This document shows, piece by piece, positions 28,239 to 37,747 of a stretch of DNA of 64,000 bases (position 1 is its first letter; each line of letters starts with the position of its first letter). The notes below the pieces were generated by a model, which saw nothing but the letters and a program-made list of their open reading frames with translations, made no database searches and was not told the origin of the DNA. This DNA is from Pycnococcus provasolii (lineage: Eukaryota > Chlorophyta > Pseudoscourfieldiophyceae > Pseudoscourfieldiales). The stretch covers positions 434,001 through 498,000 of the forward strand of contig CP150568.1 of assembly GCA_049487715.1 (NCBI GenBank), in the 5' to 3' direction. The position numbers were made by a program, and so were the translations under genes.

Positions 28239-30314
28239 ATGATGATGGAGCCAGGTCCTTCTTCTGATGTTGTTGAACAAGTGGCAGCACCTGTTTCTTT
28301 GAGGAAACGCGTGTTGTTGCTGGAAGAAAAGGAGCCTGTCATGCAGCAGGCTCATCCTGTGGGGGAGGATCATAACGGTATGCAGGATGATAGTGATGTT
28401 GGTCCTTCTGCTGTTCTCGATGAGGAGGAGAAGAATCTCAACAACTTCGTGACGACGCCTCATGCATCCAAGCCTCATGTTTCTGAGAATTCTGATAAGA
28501 TGGAGATGCACGTGCCTGAGCATGCAAACGCTCTTGCACCCGCTGCCGGCATCAACAACGAAACCGATGGAAACGACGACGACACTGCTCTCGCTCTGAA
28601 TTCTCATCAAACAAACGCAGAGCAGCAGTGCGATGATAACCGTGAACAACAGCCCTCTCCCTCTCCCTCTCCCCCTCCCCCTCCTCCCCCGCCGAAGCGC
28701 CCGTACCCGGGCACGCCGCCGGACGAGTGGATGCCGCGGCTGATCGCACGCGCCAACGCAGAAGGATGCGTCTGGCACAAAGTCAAGGGATATCCGTACT
28801 GGCCGTGCCAACGCGTACCCAACACAGCCGTCGAAGAAACGCCTGAGATGTTTGCACACGTGCCCAAACGCTACGCAAAACAAGACACGCTCATCCAGTA
28901 CTTTGGAACGCACGAATATCTCTGGGTGCCGGGAAAGGAACTCACGCCGTTCAGCGACGGAGTTGCCAAGAAGTTTCACAGCAAATGCAAACTGAAGAGC
29001 TTTCACATGGGTCTGCGCGAGATTGAGAGATACCTCGGCGTGGAGATTGGCGTGGATGATGCAGACGCGGACGCCGACACGCCGACAGGCGAGATTGTCG
29101 ACCGCATACACCCGTACGCCTGGTTCGATGCTCCTCCTGAGCCCGAGTCTGAGAGCGAAGACGAAGAGGAGGAGGAGAAGGACGACACGAAGTCAGCACG
29201 ACGACCTGCAAAGCTCGCACGGTACACCGGGCCTATTTGGTTTGACCACTGGAAGCCAAACTGCGATGACGCGGCGCAAGATTTCGAACTGCCATACTAC
29301 ATCCTGAACGCTCGCCAGCCTAGGTACGATCACCTACGACGCAACATGTACATGCCAGACATCGCGCCCTTTCGGCTGCCCCGCGACGAAGTCAACGTCT
29401 GTTCTTGTTGTTTACCGAAAGCTGCGGCGCGGCAGGAGCAGGCAAGGCGGGCGATCTCAGCGCCGACGCCGAAAAATGTCGTGATCCCAGCTCTTCCAAC
29501 CGCGAGGCAATCCGCGCGCAATGCCGCCGCGGCAGCGGCGGCGGCGGCGGACGAGGTGGCGGAATGCAGCATGGATGCTTGCGTTGAAATTCAGAACAAC
29601 GCAGTGGATGGCGCCTCCGCCGCCGCCGCCGCCGCCGGGCAAAAGCGCCTGCGTCTCTGCTGCTCCAACACGTGCGAGAATTACGCGCTTCGCATGTTCT
29701 GCGACCCGAGACGGTGTCCGGCAGGACGCTTCTGCGCAAACGTTCCGTTCAGCATGCGCGTGAGCAGTCGCGGTGGCGGCAACAATGGCGGCGAGGGTGG
29801 CAGCGTTGGGAGCGTGGAGGAGTTCGTGCCTGATTTACCGCCGGTGCCAAAGCTTCGGCCGTTCCTGACGGAGCGCCGAGGCTGGGGCTTGAAGACGATG
29901 GCGCCAATCGCGAAGGGATCCTTCGTGATCGAGTACGTGGGAGAAGTGATCACGGATAGAGAGTGCGAGAGCCGCCTGTGGGCATGCAAGGCGTCGGGTG
30001 AGACCAACTACTACCTCATGCAGCTCGGTGCCGGCCGGATCATTGATGCTCGGCTCAAGGGCAACTTCAGTCGTCTCATCAACAGCAGTTGCGATCCGAA
30101 CTGCGAGACGCAAAAGTGGACAGACGCGGCATCAGACGAGACGCGCGTGGGCATATTTGCGCTGCGCGACATCGCTGCGAATGAAGAGCTGTCGTACGAC
30201 TACTGCTTTCAGCATTTCGGTACGACGGCGAGCCACAGCTTTCGCTGCGAATGCGGCGCGGCGAATTGTCGTGGTGCGCTCGATGCGAGCAAAGCGACAG
30301 CAAAGTTCAAATAA
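28239..30314 (+). CDS. PWWP-SET histone lysine methyltransferase (NSD/ASH1-like)
   Basis: The 691-aa product starts with an acidic, low-complexity region and a proline run (about 139-155). A PWWP-type domain follows (about 178-260; VWHKVKGYPYWPCQRVP). Further on are an AWS-like Cys cluster (CSNTCENYALRMFCDPRRCPAGRFC), a SET domain (about 535-670; RRGWGLKTM, YVGEVI, FSRLINSSCDPNCET, ELSYDY) and a post-SET CECGAANCRG motif. This order is that of NSD-type H3K36 methyltransferases; ASH1/SETD2 relatives are alternatives. Several short alanine runs are encoded by GCC repeats near 29520-29640. Its stop is only 47 bp from that of the convergent HROB-like gene. Confidence 0.92.
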   Translation: MMMEPGPSSDVVEQVAAPVSLRKRVLLLEEKEPVMQQAHPVGEDHNGMQDDSDVGPSAVLDEEEKNLNNFVTTPHASKPHVSENSDKMEMHVPEHANALAPAAGINNETDGNDDDTALALNSHQTNAEQQCDDNREQQPSPSPSPPPPPPPPKRPYPGTPPDEWMPRLIARANAEGCVWHKVKGYPYWPCQRVPNTAVEETPEMFAHVPKRYAKQDTLIQYFGTHEYLWVPGKELTPFSDGVAKKFHSKCKLKSFHMGLREIERYLGVEIGVDDADADADTPTGEIVDRIHPYAWFDAPPEPESESEDEEEEEKDDTKSARRPAKLARYTGPIWFDHWKPNCDDAAQDFELPYYILNARQPRYDHLRRNMYMPDIAPFRLPRDEVNVCSCCLPKAAARQEQARRAISAPTPKNVVIPALPTARQSARNAAAAAAAAADEVAECSMDACVEIQNNAVDGASAAAAAAGQKRLRLCCSNTCENYALRMFCDPRRCPAGRFCANVPFSMRVSSRGGGNNGGEGGSVGSVEEFVPDLPPVPKLRPFLTERRGWGLKTMAPIAKGSFVIEYVGEVITDRECESRLWACKASGETNYYLMQLGAGRIIDARLKGNFSRLINSSCDPNCETQKWTDAASDETRVGIFALRDIAANEELSYDYCFQHFGTTASHSFRCECGAANCRGALDASKATAKFK

Positions 30315-30361
30315 AAAAGTTCAAATTCAATGTTACCTTGTTTCTTTACAAAATTTGCACA

Positions 30362-31621
30362 TCATCGTGGTCCAAAGACAGCGAGCACGTTATGCGGTAG
30401 CACCGCAAGGTACCTTCTGCGCGGCACGGGTGAAGGGAAGATCGCGCATCTTCTGAGTACGACGGCTGCTCCGACGTCGAGGTCCGCTTGATCGTCCAGC
30501 ACGGCGGCGCTGATGGCTGCACACGCTTCCCCCGTCGGATCGCGAAGCACAGCCCACGCGCCTCCTGGTGCACCTTGCGGCAGCAGCGTGTGCACGATGG
30601 CAACGGTTGTGCCAGCACGCACTGGTAATTTCGCCATGCTCTCCGCCGTCGTGCTGTCTGCGATGAAAGACGGGTGCATGGGCGTGGGTATCTGTGTTGA
30701 CTTGATGTATTCGCATGTGCCATCGGCAAGAAGCGCGTGTTTGTTGTCGAACGCTTCAAGGTCAAGCATACCGAGTGCGTCGAGGTATTGCGTGGAAGCA
30801 AACGGGTCGTTTACCTCGACTGCGGCGGCAGTGGCAAATGTGCCGGCGTCGTTGGTCGTTTGTGGCTGTTGGATGTGCGCAGCTGGTCCGGCAAGCTCGT
30901 TCTTCTTTATTGTCTCTTGAATTTGCGGTGTCATCATCATGCGTTGTGTTTTCGTATGCTCGTGCTGTTTATGCTCAGCCTGTTCGTTTGTGTGGTTATG
31001 GCAAGCTGGCGGTAGGTTCTCCTGCTGCGGCACAGTGTCGTCAAGCGTGAGGTCTAGGTTATCTTCAAGTTCATCGTCGTCAAGCTCGAGCGCGTCGACG
31101 CCGTCGTTGTCATTCTGCACGCCACTGTCGGCGTATTGTTGCGGGACACTTGCCTGCTGTGGAATGCGGTGTGTTGGCTGGGGGCACAAGCTCGCCGCTG
31201 CCCACGTGCCGTATCCCGTGGAATGAATCTGCTGTGGAACCTCAATGACCCTGCCGGTGGGTTGAGCCTCACGTTCCCCATGAATCTCTACAGGCGTCCC
31301 AAGATTCGAATGTGGTGTAGTTGCTGGATTCGAGCTCCCTGCTAGCTGACGAGGGTGCTGCCACCTTTCCCCTTCGCAGATGAGCAGATGAGGAGGAGAC
31401 TGACCTCCTAGCAGCTGCAGCGCCTCCGGCTGCGCTCCAGCCGCAGCCTCTGGCTGACCCAGTGGCTGAACATCAACTGGCACTCGCAACGAAGTAGGAG
31501 GAGGAGGGACAGAAGGAGGAGGGACAGCACCACCAGCTACGGAGTAAGGAGCGGAGTCAGGAGAATCATCAGCATCATCAGCGTCGGAGTCGAGTTCGAG
31601 CGCGTCGACATTGTCGTCCAT
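30362..31621 (-). CDS. HROB: HROB (MCM8IP)-like homologous-recombination OB-fold protein
   Basis: The protein (419 aa) is mostly disordered: an acidic N-terminus with a repeated VDALELD motif (residues 5-11 and about 171-177), Pro/Gln-rich spacers and a conserved-looking C-terminal third. The C-terminal block contains TTVAIVHTLLPQ, AWAVLRDPTGEACAAI, VVLRRCAIFPSP and YLAVLPHNVLAVFGP. It fits the OB-fold of HROB/C17orf53, which recruits the MCM8-MCM9 helicase in recombination repair. The residues DPTGE and the final H/N-N-L-V pattern are the main support. A TGTAA word (TTACA, 30346-30350) lies about 12 bp past the stop. A CCCTAA/TTAGGG array is 92 bp upstream. Confidence 0.72.
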   Translation of the reverse strand: MDDNVDALELDSDADDADDSPDSAPYSVAGGAVPPPSVPPPPTSLRVPVDVQPLGQPEAAAGAQPEALQLLGGQSPPHLLICEGERWQHPRQLAGSSNPATTPHSNLGTPVEIHGEREAQPTGRVIEVPQQIHSTGYGTWAAASLCPQPTHRIPQQASVPQQYADSGVQNDNDGVDALELDDDELEDNLDLTLDDTVPQQENLPPACHNHTNEQAEHKQHEHTKTQRMMMTPQIQETIKKNELAGPAAHIQQPQTTNDAGTFATAAAVEVNDPFASTQYLDALGMLDLEAFDNKHALLADGTCEYIKSTQIPTPMHPSFIADSTTAESMAKLPVRAGTTVAIVHTLLPQGAPGGAWAVLRDPTGEACAAISAAVLDDQADLDVGAAVVLRRCAIFPSPVPRRRYLAVLPHNVLAVFGPR

Positions 31622-33562
31622 GGCTGAGGCTCGTGGAAGGATAGTCTATATACGCGGATGCGCAAAAATGGCGGTCGTCGGGCTGAAGGGGGCGCGAAAC
31701 ACAATCAACCCAACCCTAACCCTAACTCAACCGGGTTAGGGTTAGGGATCGGGTTAGGGATCGGGTTTCGGGTTTCGGGTTTTAAAAAGAGTATAGGGTT
31801 CCTTCCAACGATAGGGGGTTGGGTTTTCTACTTTTATGCCAGGCTGGGTGTCTGCGTGCGTGTGTGCGTGTGCGTGTGCATGGCGGCCGTCTTTGGTTTT
31901 CTTTCCCAGACAGACACCATAGGAGATCCAGTATCCGTGTGGATAGGCTTGTTGGCTTTCTATCATTTTTTGACGCAAAAGCGCGTCAAACCCACAAAAC
32001 GTGTTGGAACCTCCTCTCAAGAAGCGTGTTAAAGCATGTTGGCCAATGGCCATGCGTCAAACCACGGCCACAAACATCCGATGCATCGAGGAACCAGGCT
32101 GCTTTTGCGTGTTTCCAGACACCAGAGCAGAAGACGGTGTCTTGAGGAGCACCGTGCGTCGCTCGCGTCCGTGAAGAAAACACGACTGGCAGACTGGAGA
32201 GAGAGAGGTGAAAACCTACAAAAAAGAGAAGAAAAGAGCTGTGCGAGTGACGCTTGCGAACCTTGCCGTGGCCGTGCAGCCGTGGGCTTAAATGGGAGTT
32301 AAAGTTTAGCGTGTGCCGAGTGTACACGATTTCTTGAAGCGATTTGGAAAATCCGATTTGTTTGCGAAAAAACCTCATTTTTCATCAAGAGGCATGGCGA
32401 GGGAGTGACTCACCGTCACCGTGTCGAAACCGTGCGCGAAATTGTGAGATGCAAGTTGTCGCGTCCTCGAGAACTCGACGTTCGTGAAGACGTCTCCACA
32501 GGGTCGCGCTTTGAGCTTTGAGCTTTGAGCATTTTTGAGCCTTTTCAGGAGCTCTTTTGGGACCCAGCTTCAAATCCGCTCTCCTGTGTACACGGCTCTC
32601 CACGGATCCACACGGATCCACACGGTTTCCCAACGCCTCGAGGCCAAGTCCCAACTCCCAAGGAGAGGAGAGGAGAGTCTGGAGAGGAAGCAGCGTGTTG
32701 TAGCAGCGTGTTGAGCGAAGTCCAGTCCCTCTCCGCACACCACCGCAGCGGCCATCTTGAGCACACACGCACACACGCACACACTTCTTTTGTAGTGCAC
32801 TTGTACCTCTTCACGGCCTTTCTTTACCTTCGTCTTCGTAAAGGTTTACAGGACGCGCTTCGTCGCTGGGTGTCTCTTTATAGTTTTCATAAGCTTTGCT
32901 CTTTACAGATACATAAGTGTGGTGTATACGTGCAGTACGCCGTGTCTGTTGTTTTTCTTTATCAGGTGAAGTGAAGGGAAGTGAAGGGAAGCGAAGTGCA
33001 GGGAGAGTAACAGTTAAGCTGCTGGGTGGTTGGTTGAGATACATACATCTACAGATTTTGACAGCAGCAAGCAAGATGGCGACATACAGGACGTACCAGA
33101 AGAGAGAACACGTTGAGAGCAAGGCGGAGTGGCTCGTGACGGTGGTTGCCTGACAGCGGGTTGCTTCACGAACACACGTCGCATACGATTAAGCGCGTTC
33201 TGCGAGCTTTTGGACAGGGCTGATTCGCTCCTCCTCCTTGTGCACCTGTGCTCTGCTGGTTTCGCACCGAAGTCTTCGTTTTTTTAAACGTCGTCGTGGT
33301 TTTCTTCCAACTGCCTGAAGGAATCACCGCGCCGTCTTGAGGAGCGAGCGTCAGAGGTTACTGTGAAACTACTGCAGCGCCAGAGGTACTTGGAAAAAGA
33401 GGCTGGGAAGAAAACCCACAAAGGCTTGGCTTGCGCGTGCGTTTTCGTGTGTGCTCGTGTGAAATACAACGGGTGAAGTACAACGACGTACTGGATACGC
33501 CACAGGTGATAAATAGATACATAGATTAGGATACATACATAATACAATACAGCACAAGAAAG
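31622..33562. other. 1.9-kb divergent spacer
   Basis: This gap between the HROB-like and CCCH genes holds no credible coding frame. It contains the telomere-like block (31713-31760), GCTTTGA repeats (about 32510-32540), CACGGATCCA repeats (about 32595-32622), an AGCAGCGTGTTG duplication (about 32688-32714), an ACACACGC array (about 32762-32786) and GAAGGGAAGT repeats (about 32969-33000). The length suggests a long CCCH-gene leader, 5' introns or an RNA gene; nothing in the sequence decides between these. Confidence 0.5.
31713..31760. repeat. Telomere-like block with inverted halves
   Basis: CCCTAACCCTAAC is followed at once by GGGTTAGGGTTAGGG and GGGTTAGGGATC units. The C-rich and G-rich strands therefore face each other and can pair as a hairpin. 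It starts 92 bp upstream of the HROB-like ATG. GGGTTTC variants continue to about 31780. Confidence 0.85.
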
Positions 33563-35197
33563 ATGTCAGCACACGCGCCGCTTCCGCTGGGACTGACTTC
33601 GAGCCTGTCGCCCATCGCGGGCGCGCAGGGATCTTCGCCGTGGGACGGTTCGCCGCTCGTCACCACGCCGTCGGACGCCTTCTCGCCCAGCACGGCACTG
33701 CGCTCGTCGCAGGTGACTGACCTCGAGGTGGACCAGGCTCTCCGCAACTTCTTCGGTTCGCAGAGCCTTTCCAACGAAGTCAACAAGGACGACCTCAAGA
33801 CGATGGACACCGAGGAGGCTGTGCAGCACAAGCTCGCCGAGGCTCTCCTCGACGAGGCGGAGGACTCGGGCGACCTCAATCTGGCGCTCAACTCCGTGCT
33901 TGCGCGCCTTGACGAGCTTGTGCTCGATGCGCCGGACCAGACGGTGAACGCCGTCGTGAAGTCCCTGCAAGGGGGCGTTGAGCAGCAGTCGGAGCAGCAA
34001 AATGCGCTCCTGCCTCAGCGTCTCGGCGCGCGAGACTGCGCGTACTACATGCGCACGGGAACGTGCGCCTTTGGCGGGCGATGCCGCTTCCACCACCCGC
34101 GCGAGCGCGAGCTCAGGGCCCGCGCCACCAGGAACTTGGCTGGTGGCGCAAGCGGCGGCCCTGGCACCAGCCTGCCGCAGCGCCCTGGCGAGCCTCCGTG
34201 CCACTACTTCGTGCGCACGGGAAGCTGCCGCTTTGGCGCCGGGTGCAAGTTCGACCACCCGCCGCTCCCCATGGGTGCCAACTCATCCGCCACTCCCGCG
34301 GTGCCCGTCGTTGGTGCCCCCGCGGCGAGCAGCGACTCGGGAAACGGCAGCGATGCCAGCGGCAGCAGCCCGCCGTCCGGACCGCCGTCGATGAACGGGC
34401 GCAATAGCTTGGATGGCTCGTCGAGCCCAACTCCCGCGGCGGCTCTGAACAGCATAGGCCTGCCTCTGCGCCCCGGCGTTTCGGGATGTGCCTTCTACCT
34501 GCGCCACGGCACGTGCAAGTACGGAGCTACATGCCGCTACCACCACCCAGAGCGCAGTGTCTCGGAGTCGTGCCTGCCGTGCGCGCCTGGAGGAAGCGGG
34601 CAGTGGGCATCCACGGATGAAGCTGGCGGCGCGTTTGCGGGCTCGGTGGATGCCGCCAAAGGGACGGCGGAAACCAGCTCTTCTGCTCTTTCCTTTGCAG
34701 CTAACGGCGCGAGCGCTAAGGATGGGGATGTGAATGGTTTGGCGCATCGCCCCGGTGCATCCCCGTGCCCCTTCTACCTGCGCACTGGCCAGTGCAAGTT
34801 CGGAACGACTTGCCGTTTCGATCATCCGGAGGACCGCGTGACGATTGCTGCGCAGCACGGCGTACTGGTTACACGCCTCGGCCCTCTCGGACTTCCTCTT
34901 CGTCCTGGCGCTGCGCCATGTCCGTTTTACCTCAAGACGGGCAGGTGCAAGTTCTCGGTCACCTGCAAGTTTGACCACCCCGTGTGGGATGGCGTTGGCG
35001 CGATGGCGGCAGCTGTAAGCGCCGGCGCGGCACCGATATCCCCTGGGCTTCCCACTCCGGTGGGTTCCTCCGGCAGCGAGACCAGTCTTTCTTCAGCTTC
35101 GTCGTCGTGGAATGCGCCTGCAGATGCCCAAGAGGCTGCCCGTCGTCAGGCTGAGGACAACCTGGATCGTTTTTTGTCGGAGATGTTTGCAAACTAG
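33563..35197 (+). CDS. Five-finger CCCH zinc-finger protein (plant ZFN type)
   Basis: The product (544 aa) has an N-terminal helical, acidic region (about 50-145) and five CCCH fingers with C-x8-C-x5-C-x3-H spacing. The first is CAYYMRTGTCAFGGRCRFHH (C159 onward), the last CPFYLKTGRCKFSVTCKFDH. Each finger is preceded by an LPxRPGxxxC-like lead-in. Two fingers come early, one in the middle and two late, with Ser/Gly-rich linkers. Five such fingers with this lead-in is the arrangement of plant ZFN/subfamily members that bind RNA or DNA. This gene is one of the better hints of green-lineage affinity. Targets are unknown. Confidence 0.9.
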   Translation: MSAHAPLPLGLTSSLSPIAGAQGSSPWDGSPLVTTPSDAFSPSTALRSSQVTDLEVDQALRNFFGSQSLSNEVNKDDLKTMDTEEAVQHKLAEALLDEAEDSGDLNLALNSVLARLDELVLDAPDQTVNAVVKSLQGGVEQQSEQQNALLPQRLGARDCAYYMRTGTCAFGGRCRFHHPRERELRARATRNLAGGASGGPGTSLPQRPGEPPCHYFVRTGSCRFGAGCKFDHPPLPMGANSSATPAVPVVGAPAASSDSGNGSDASGSSPPSGPPSMNGRNSLDGSSSPTPAAALNSIGLPLRPGVSGCAFYLRHGTCKYGATCRYHHPERSVSESCLPCAPGGSGQWASTDEAGGAFAGSVDAAKGTAETSSSALSFAANGASAKDGDVNGLAHRPGASPCPFYLRTGQCKFGTTCRFDHPEDRVTIAAQHGVLVTRLGPLGLPLRPGAAPCPFYLKTGRCKFSVTCKFDHPVWDGVGAMAAAVSAGAAPISPGLPTPVGSSGSETSLSSASSSWNAPADAQEAARRQAEDNLDRFLSEMFAN

Positions 35198-35784
35198 TGC
35201 ATTCGTGAAGCGCAGGCACATGCAAACTGTTCGCTCCATTTCACCTCATCATCTCATTTCGCCTTCATCATAATAACTTTTTTCGCTACCCCACGTAGAA
35301 ATCCACCAATTCCATTCAGCAACCATCATAACATCATCACCACTCTGAACATAACATCATCATCAACATCATTTTCGATCATCATCATCACATGAACATA
35401 ATAGGACATAGAATTCAGGGGCTTAAAAAATCTTGAATCAATAGCGGTAACTAAACATAGAAGAATTGAATTGTTAAGAAAAGAAAAAAAACAGAACGAC
35501 CAACGACCTTGAGCATCATTTCTTCATGAATCACGGCGATAAAGCTTGACGCCCGCCTATTGTCTACCCTAGGGTACTGTCTTGTCTCTTGTCGCAAGCA
35601 AGCTCCGGTGCGTCCGGTGGTGGCCCCGCCTACGGCCGCAAGAAAGCATTGACGCGCAATGCCATTGTTTTGACTCCAAAGGAGGAGCGCGCGCTCCCCC
35701 CCCTAAACAAGAGAAACCCCGAATCTCCTCCTCCCCCCCGGACAGTCCGTTCCGATTTCTCCAATTAACCAGACCTGCTTTTAA
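35198..35784. other. Spacer between CCCH and YlqF genes
   Basis: AT-rich with scattered CATCATCAC words (35255-35400), then GC-rich with C-runs (about 35696-35740) and a CCCTAGGGTA box (35568-35577). No gene is seen. Confidence 0.5.
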
Positions 35785-37068
35785 ATGGCCATGCCGCCGC
35801 CTTCGTGCTCTTACTCTCGCTCGTGCTCTCCTCGTGGTGGTGTGCGTGGTTGGGGTGGTGTGCCTTCCTATAAGTCTTCTTCCACTCGTCGTCGTCATGC
35901 TAATTCTTCTTCGGGGTCAAGAGCATCAGCACGTTCGTCAGCTTCATTATCGTCATCGTCGTCGTCGTCGTCGTCGGATTCTTCGTCTTCGGGGGGTCTT
36001 CAGACGGGTGAAATGCCACTAGGACCCAGCTCAGGCACAAACGACGGCGCCGTGCTCGCTCGACCGCCTGTCGCGTGGTACCCAGGACACATCGCCGCGG
36101 CGGAGAGACGACTGCGCGAACAACTCGGTGCTGTTGACGTGGTATTCGAAGTGCGCGACGCACGTGCGCCATTTGCAACGGCACATCCCAAGCTCGCGGA
36201 ATGGGCGCGCGGAAAACCAGTGGTGGTCGTCATGAATCGCGTCGACATGGTGTCGAACGCCGACAGGGAGAAGTGGGCAAAGCACTTCGCGGCGGAGAGG
36301 AACTTGGCGAAGGAGGCGATGAAGAAAAGAAAGGCTGGTGATATGACGGTTGCGGAACCGTCTCGAACAATTTCGGCAACGCCTGTCACTTGGACGTGCG
36401 GGAAAGACGGGCTGGGCGTCGCAGTACTCGCCAAGGCGGCGCGCAAGCTTGCGAAGCACGTCAACGAGCGACGTGAGAGGCGTGGGCTCTTGCCTCGTCC
36501 AGTGCGCTGCGCGGTCGTTGGTTTCCCGAACACGGGCAAGTCGGCGCTCGTCAACCGCCTCGTCGGTCGGCGCGCGTGCGACTCCGCGCCGCGACCAGGC
36601 GTGACGCGCCAGCTGCGTTGGGTGCGTGTCAAGTCTGGTTCCAAGAAGGCTGCCGCTGCCGCTGCAAGTAACGCCGCGCATCAGCTCGACATGCTCGACA
36701 GCCCCGGGATTATGCCAATGCGCATGGACAACCAGCGCGCGGCTGTTCTCCTCGCGGCTGTCGACGACGTGGGCGAGGCGAGCTACACGCCAAGCGCGGT
36801 GGCGGCGGAGCTCGTGGAGACGCTGCGTGCGTTGTCACGCGACGAACAGTACTACGGCGGCATGACGGAGGCGACGGACGCTCTGGATAAGCTTGCGTCC
36901 ACGTACGGAATGGCTAGTGCGTGGCAGGGCACCGGTGAGGATGTCGTGGTGTGGCTTGCGAATGAGACGTACCAGGGCGACATTGAAAGCGCCGCACGCC
37001 GTATTCTGAAGGACTTCAGGAGAGGCGCACTCGGCTGGCTCGCGTTGGAGCGGCCTGAATATAACTGA
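35785..37068 (+). CDS. YlqF/RbgA-type circularly permuted GTPase, organellar
   Basis: The 427-aa protein carries the permuted G-motif order of the YlqF/MTG1 family. G4 (VVMNRVDM) precedes G1 (GFPNTGKSALVNRLV), then G2 (PGVTR) and G3 (DSPG). The G5-like ISATPVTW stretch lies between G4 and G1. Preceding these is WYPGHIAAAERRLREQL, the family's N-terminal signature. Residues 1-75 are Ser/Arg-rich with a serine run and resemble an organelle presequence, so assembly of the large ribosomal subunit in plastid or mitochondrion is expected. The C-terminal domain (YGMASAWQGTGEDVVVWLANETYQGDIESAA) resembles the plant homologues. The gene is convergent with TIM8, with 58 bp between stops. Confidence 0.92.
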   Translation: MAMPPPSCSYSRSCSPRGGVRGWGGVPSYKSSSTRRRHANSSSGSRASARSSASLSSSSSSSSSDSSSSGGLQTGEMPLGPSSGTNDGAVLARPPVAWYPGHIAAAERRLREQLGAVDVVFEVRDARAPFATAHPKLAEWARGKPVVVVMNRVDMVSNADREKWAKHFAAERNLAKEAMKKRKAGDMTVAEPSRTISATPVTWTCGKDGLGVAVLAKAARKLAKHVNERRERRGLLPRPVRCAVVGFPNTGKSALVNRLVGRRACDSAPRPGVTRQLRWVRVKSGSKKAAAAAASNAAHQLDMLDSPGIMPMRMDNQRAAVLLAAVDDVGEASYTPSAVAAELVETLRALSRDEQYYGGMTEATDALDKLASTYGMASAWQGTGEDVVVWLANETYQGDIESAARRILKDFRRGALGWLALERPEYN

Positions 37069-37126
37069 GTTGAGTATCTTAGTTTATTAGTTACTTTGTG
37101 TTACTAAAAGAAGAAGAAGTTCGTCA

Positions 37127-37390
37127 CTATCCCTTTGTGAACTTCGCCATGACCACCTGACTTGAGTCAAGGAATCGCGCGGCGCAGTTGGAGAGACACG
37201 ACTGTTCTGATCCGGAGAGGCGCGTCGACGGCGTTCCGACGCACTTGTCCCAGCAAATGTCTGTTAGTTTGCTAACAAGTTCGTTGAAGACCGCCTTGTG
37301 GCGCTCCTGCTCGATGAACTGCGCGAGCTGCGGGTCCATCGGCTGCTGACCTGCCTGACCGGGTCCAGCGCCGCCACCTCGTGCGGACAT
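37127..37390 (-). CDS. TIM8: Mitochondrial intermembrane-space chaperone TIM8
   Basis: This 87-aa small Tim protein carries carrier precursors across the intermembrane space with Tim13. The twin CX3C motifs are CWDKC and CLSNC, spaced as in the family. The lead-in DPQLAQFIEQERHKAVFNELVSKLTDICW is specific for Tim8 rather than Tim9, 10 or 13. The N-terminal 17 residues are Gly/Gln-rich. Telomere-like words lie about 55-85 bp upstream of its ATG. Confidence 0.93.
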   Translation of the reverse strand: MSARGGGAGPGQAGQQPMDPQLAQFIEQERHKAVFNELVSKLTDICWDKCVGTPSTRLSGSEQSCLSNCAARFLDSSQVVMAKFTKG

Positions 37391-37747
37391 GACGACAGAA
37401 TGAAGTAGGAAAAATCCTAACCGGTTCTCTGGGGTTATGTGCTACCGGGTAGGGTTACAGAGAAACCCTAACATAGTTCTACCGGGTTCTACCACGGGTA
37501 GGATCCGAACTACAAATGTGCATGTGATGGCCCCTCGATCCAAGTCAACAATGTCGCAGTTGGGTTTGGGGATTGCGATGCTTCTGTTTCCCCAGGACCT
37601 GTGCGTGTTTGTGCCTTTGTGGTGACGAGACATTCATATGAGCGCGGTGAGTGACGGCGTCGAGTTGACGCGGACATGCATGGACAAACTCTGCTTGCAC
37701 CACCTTAAACATACACTCTTACAATTCAACTCAGGTACCGTAGAATC
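37391..37747. promoter_or_regulatory. TIM8 upstream region with degenerate telomere-like words
   Basis: GGGTAGGGTTA (37447-37457) and AAACCCTAACA (37463-37473) face each other within a set of ACCGGGT words. The rest of the region is the 3' flank of the SLC26 gene, with TTACA at 37719-37723 (TGTAA for the minus-strand gene). No gene is seen. Confidence 0.5.

Noticed and set aside
32525-32974. 149-codon plus-strand frame in the spacer before the CCCH gene
   Set aside because: Composed of short tandem duplications and CA repeats; no conserved motif.
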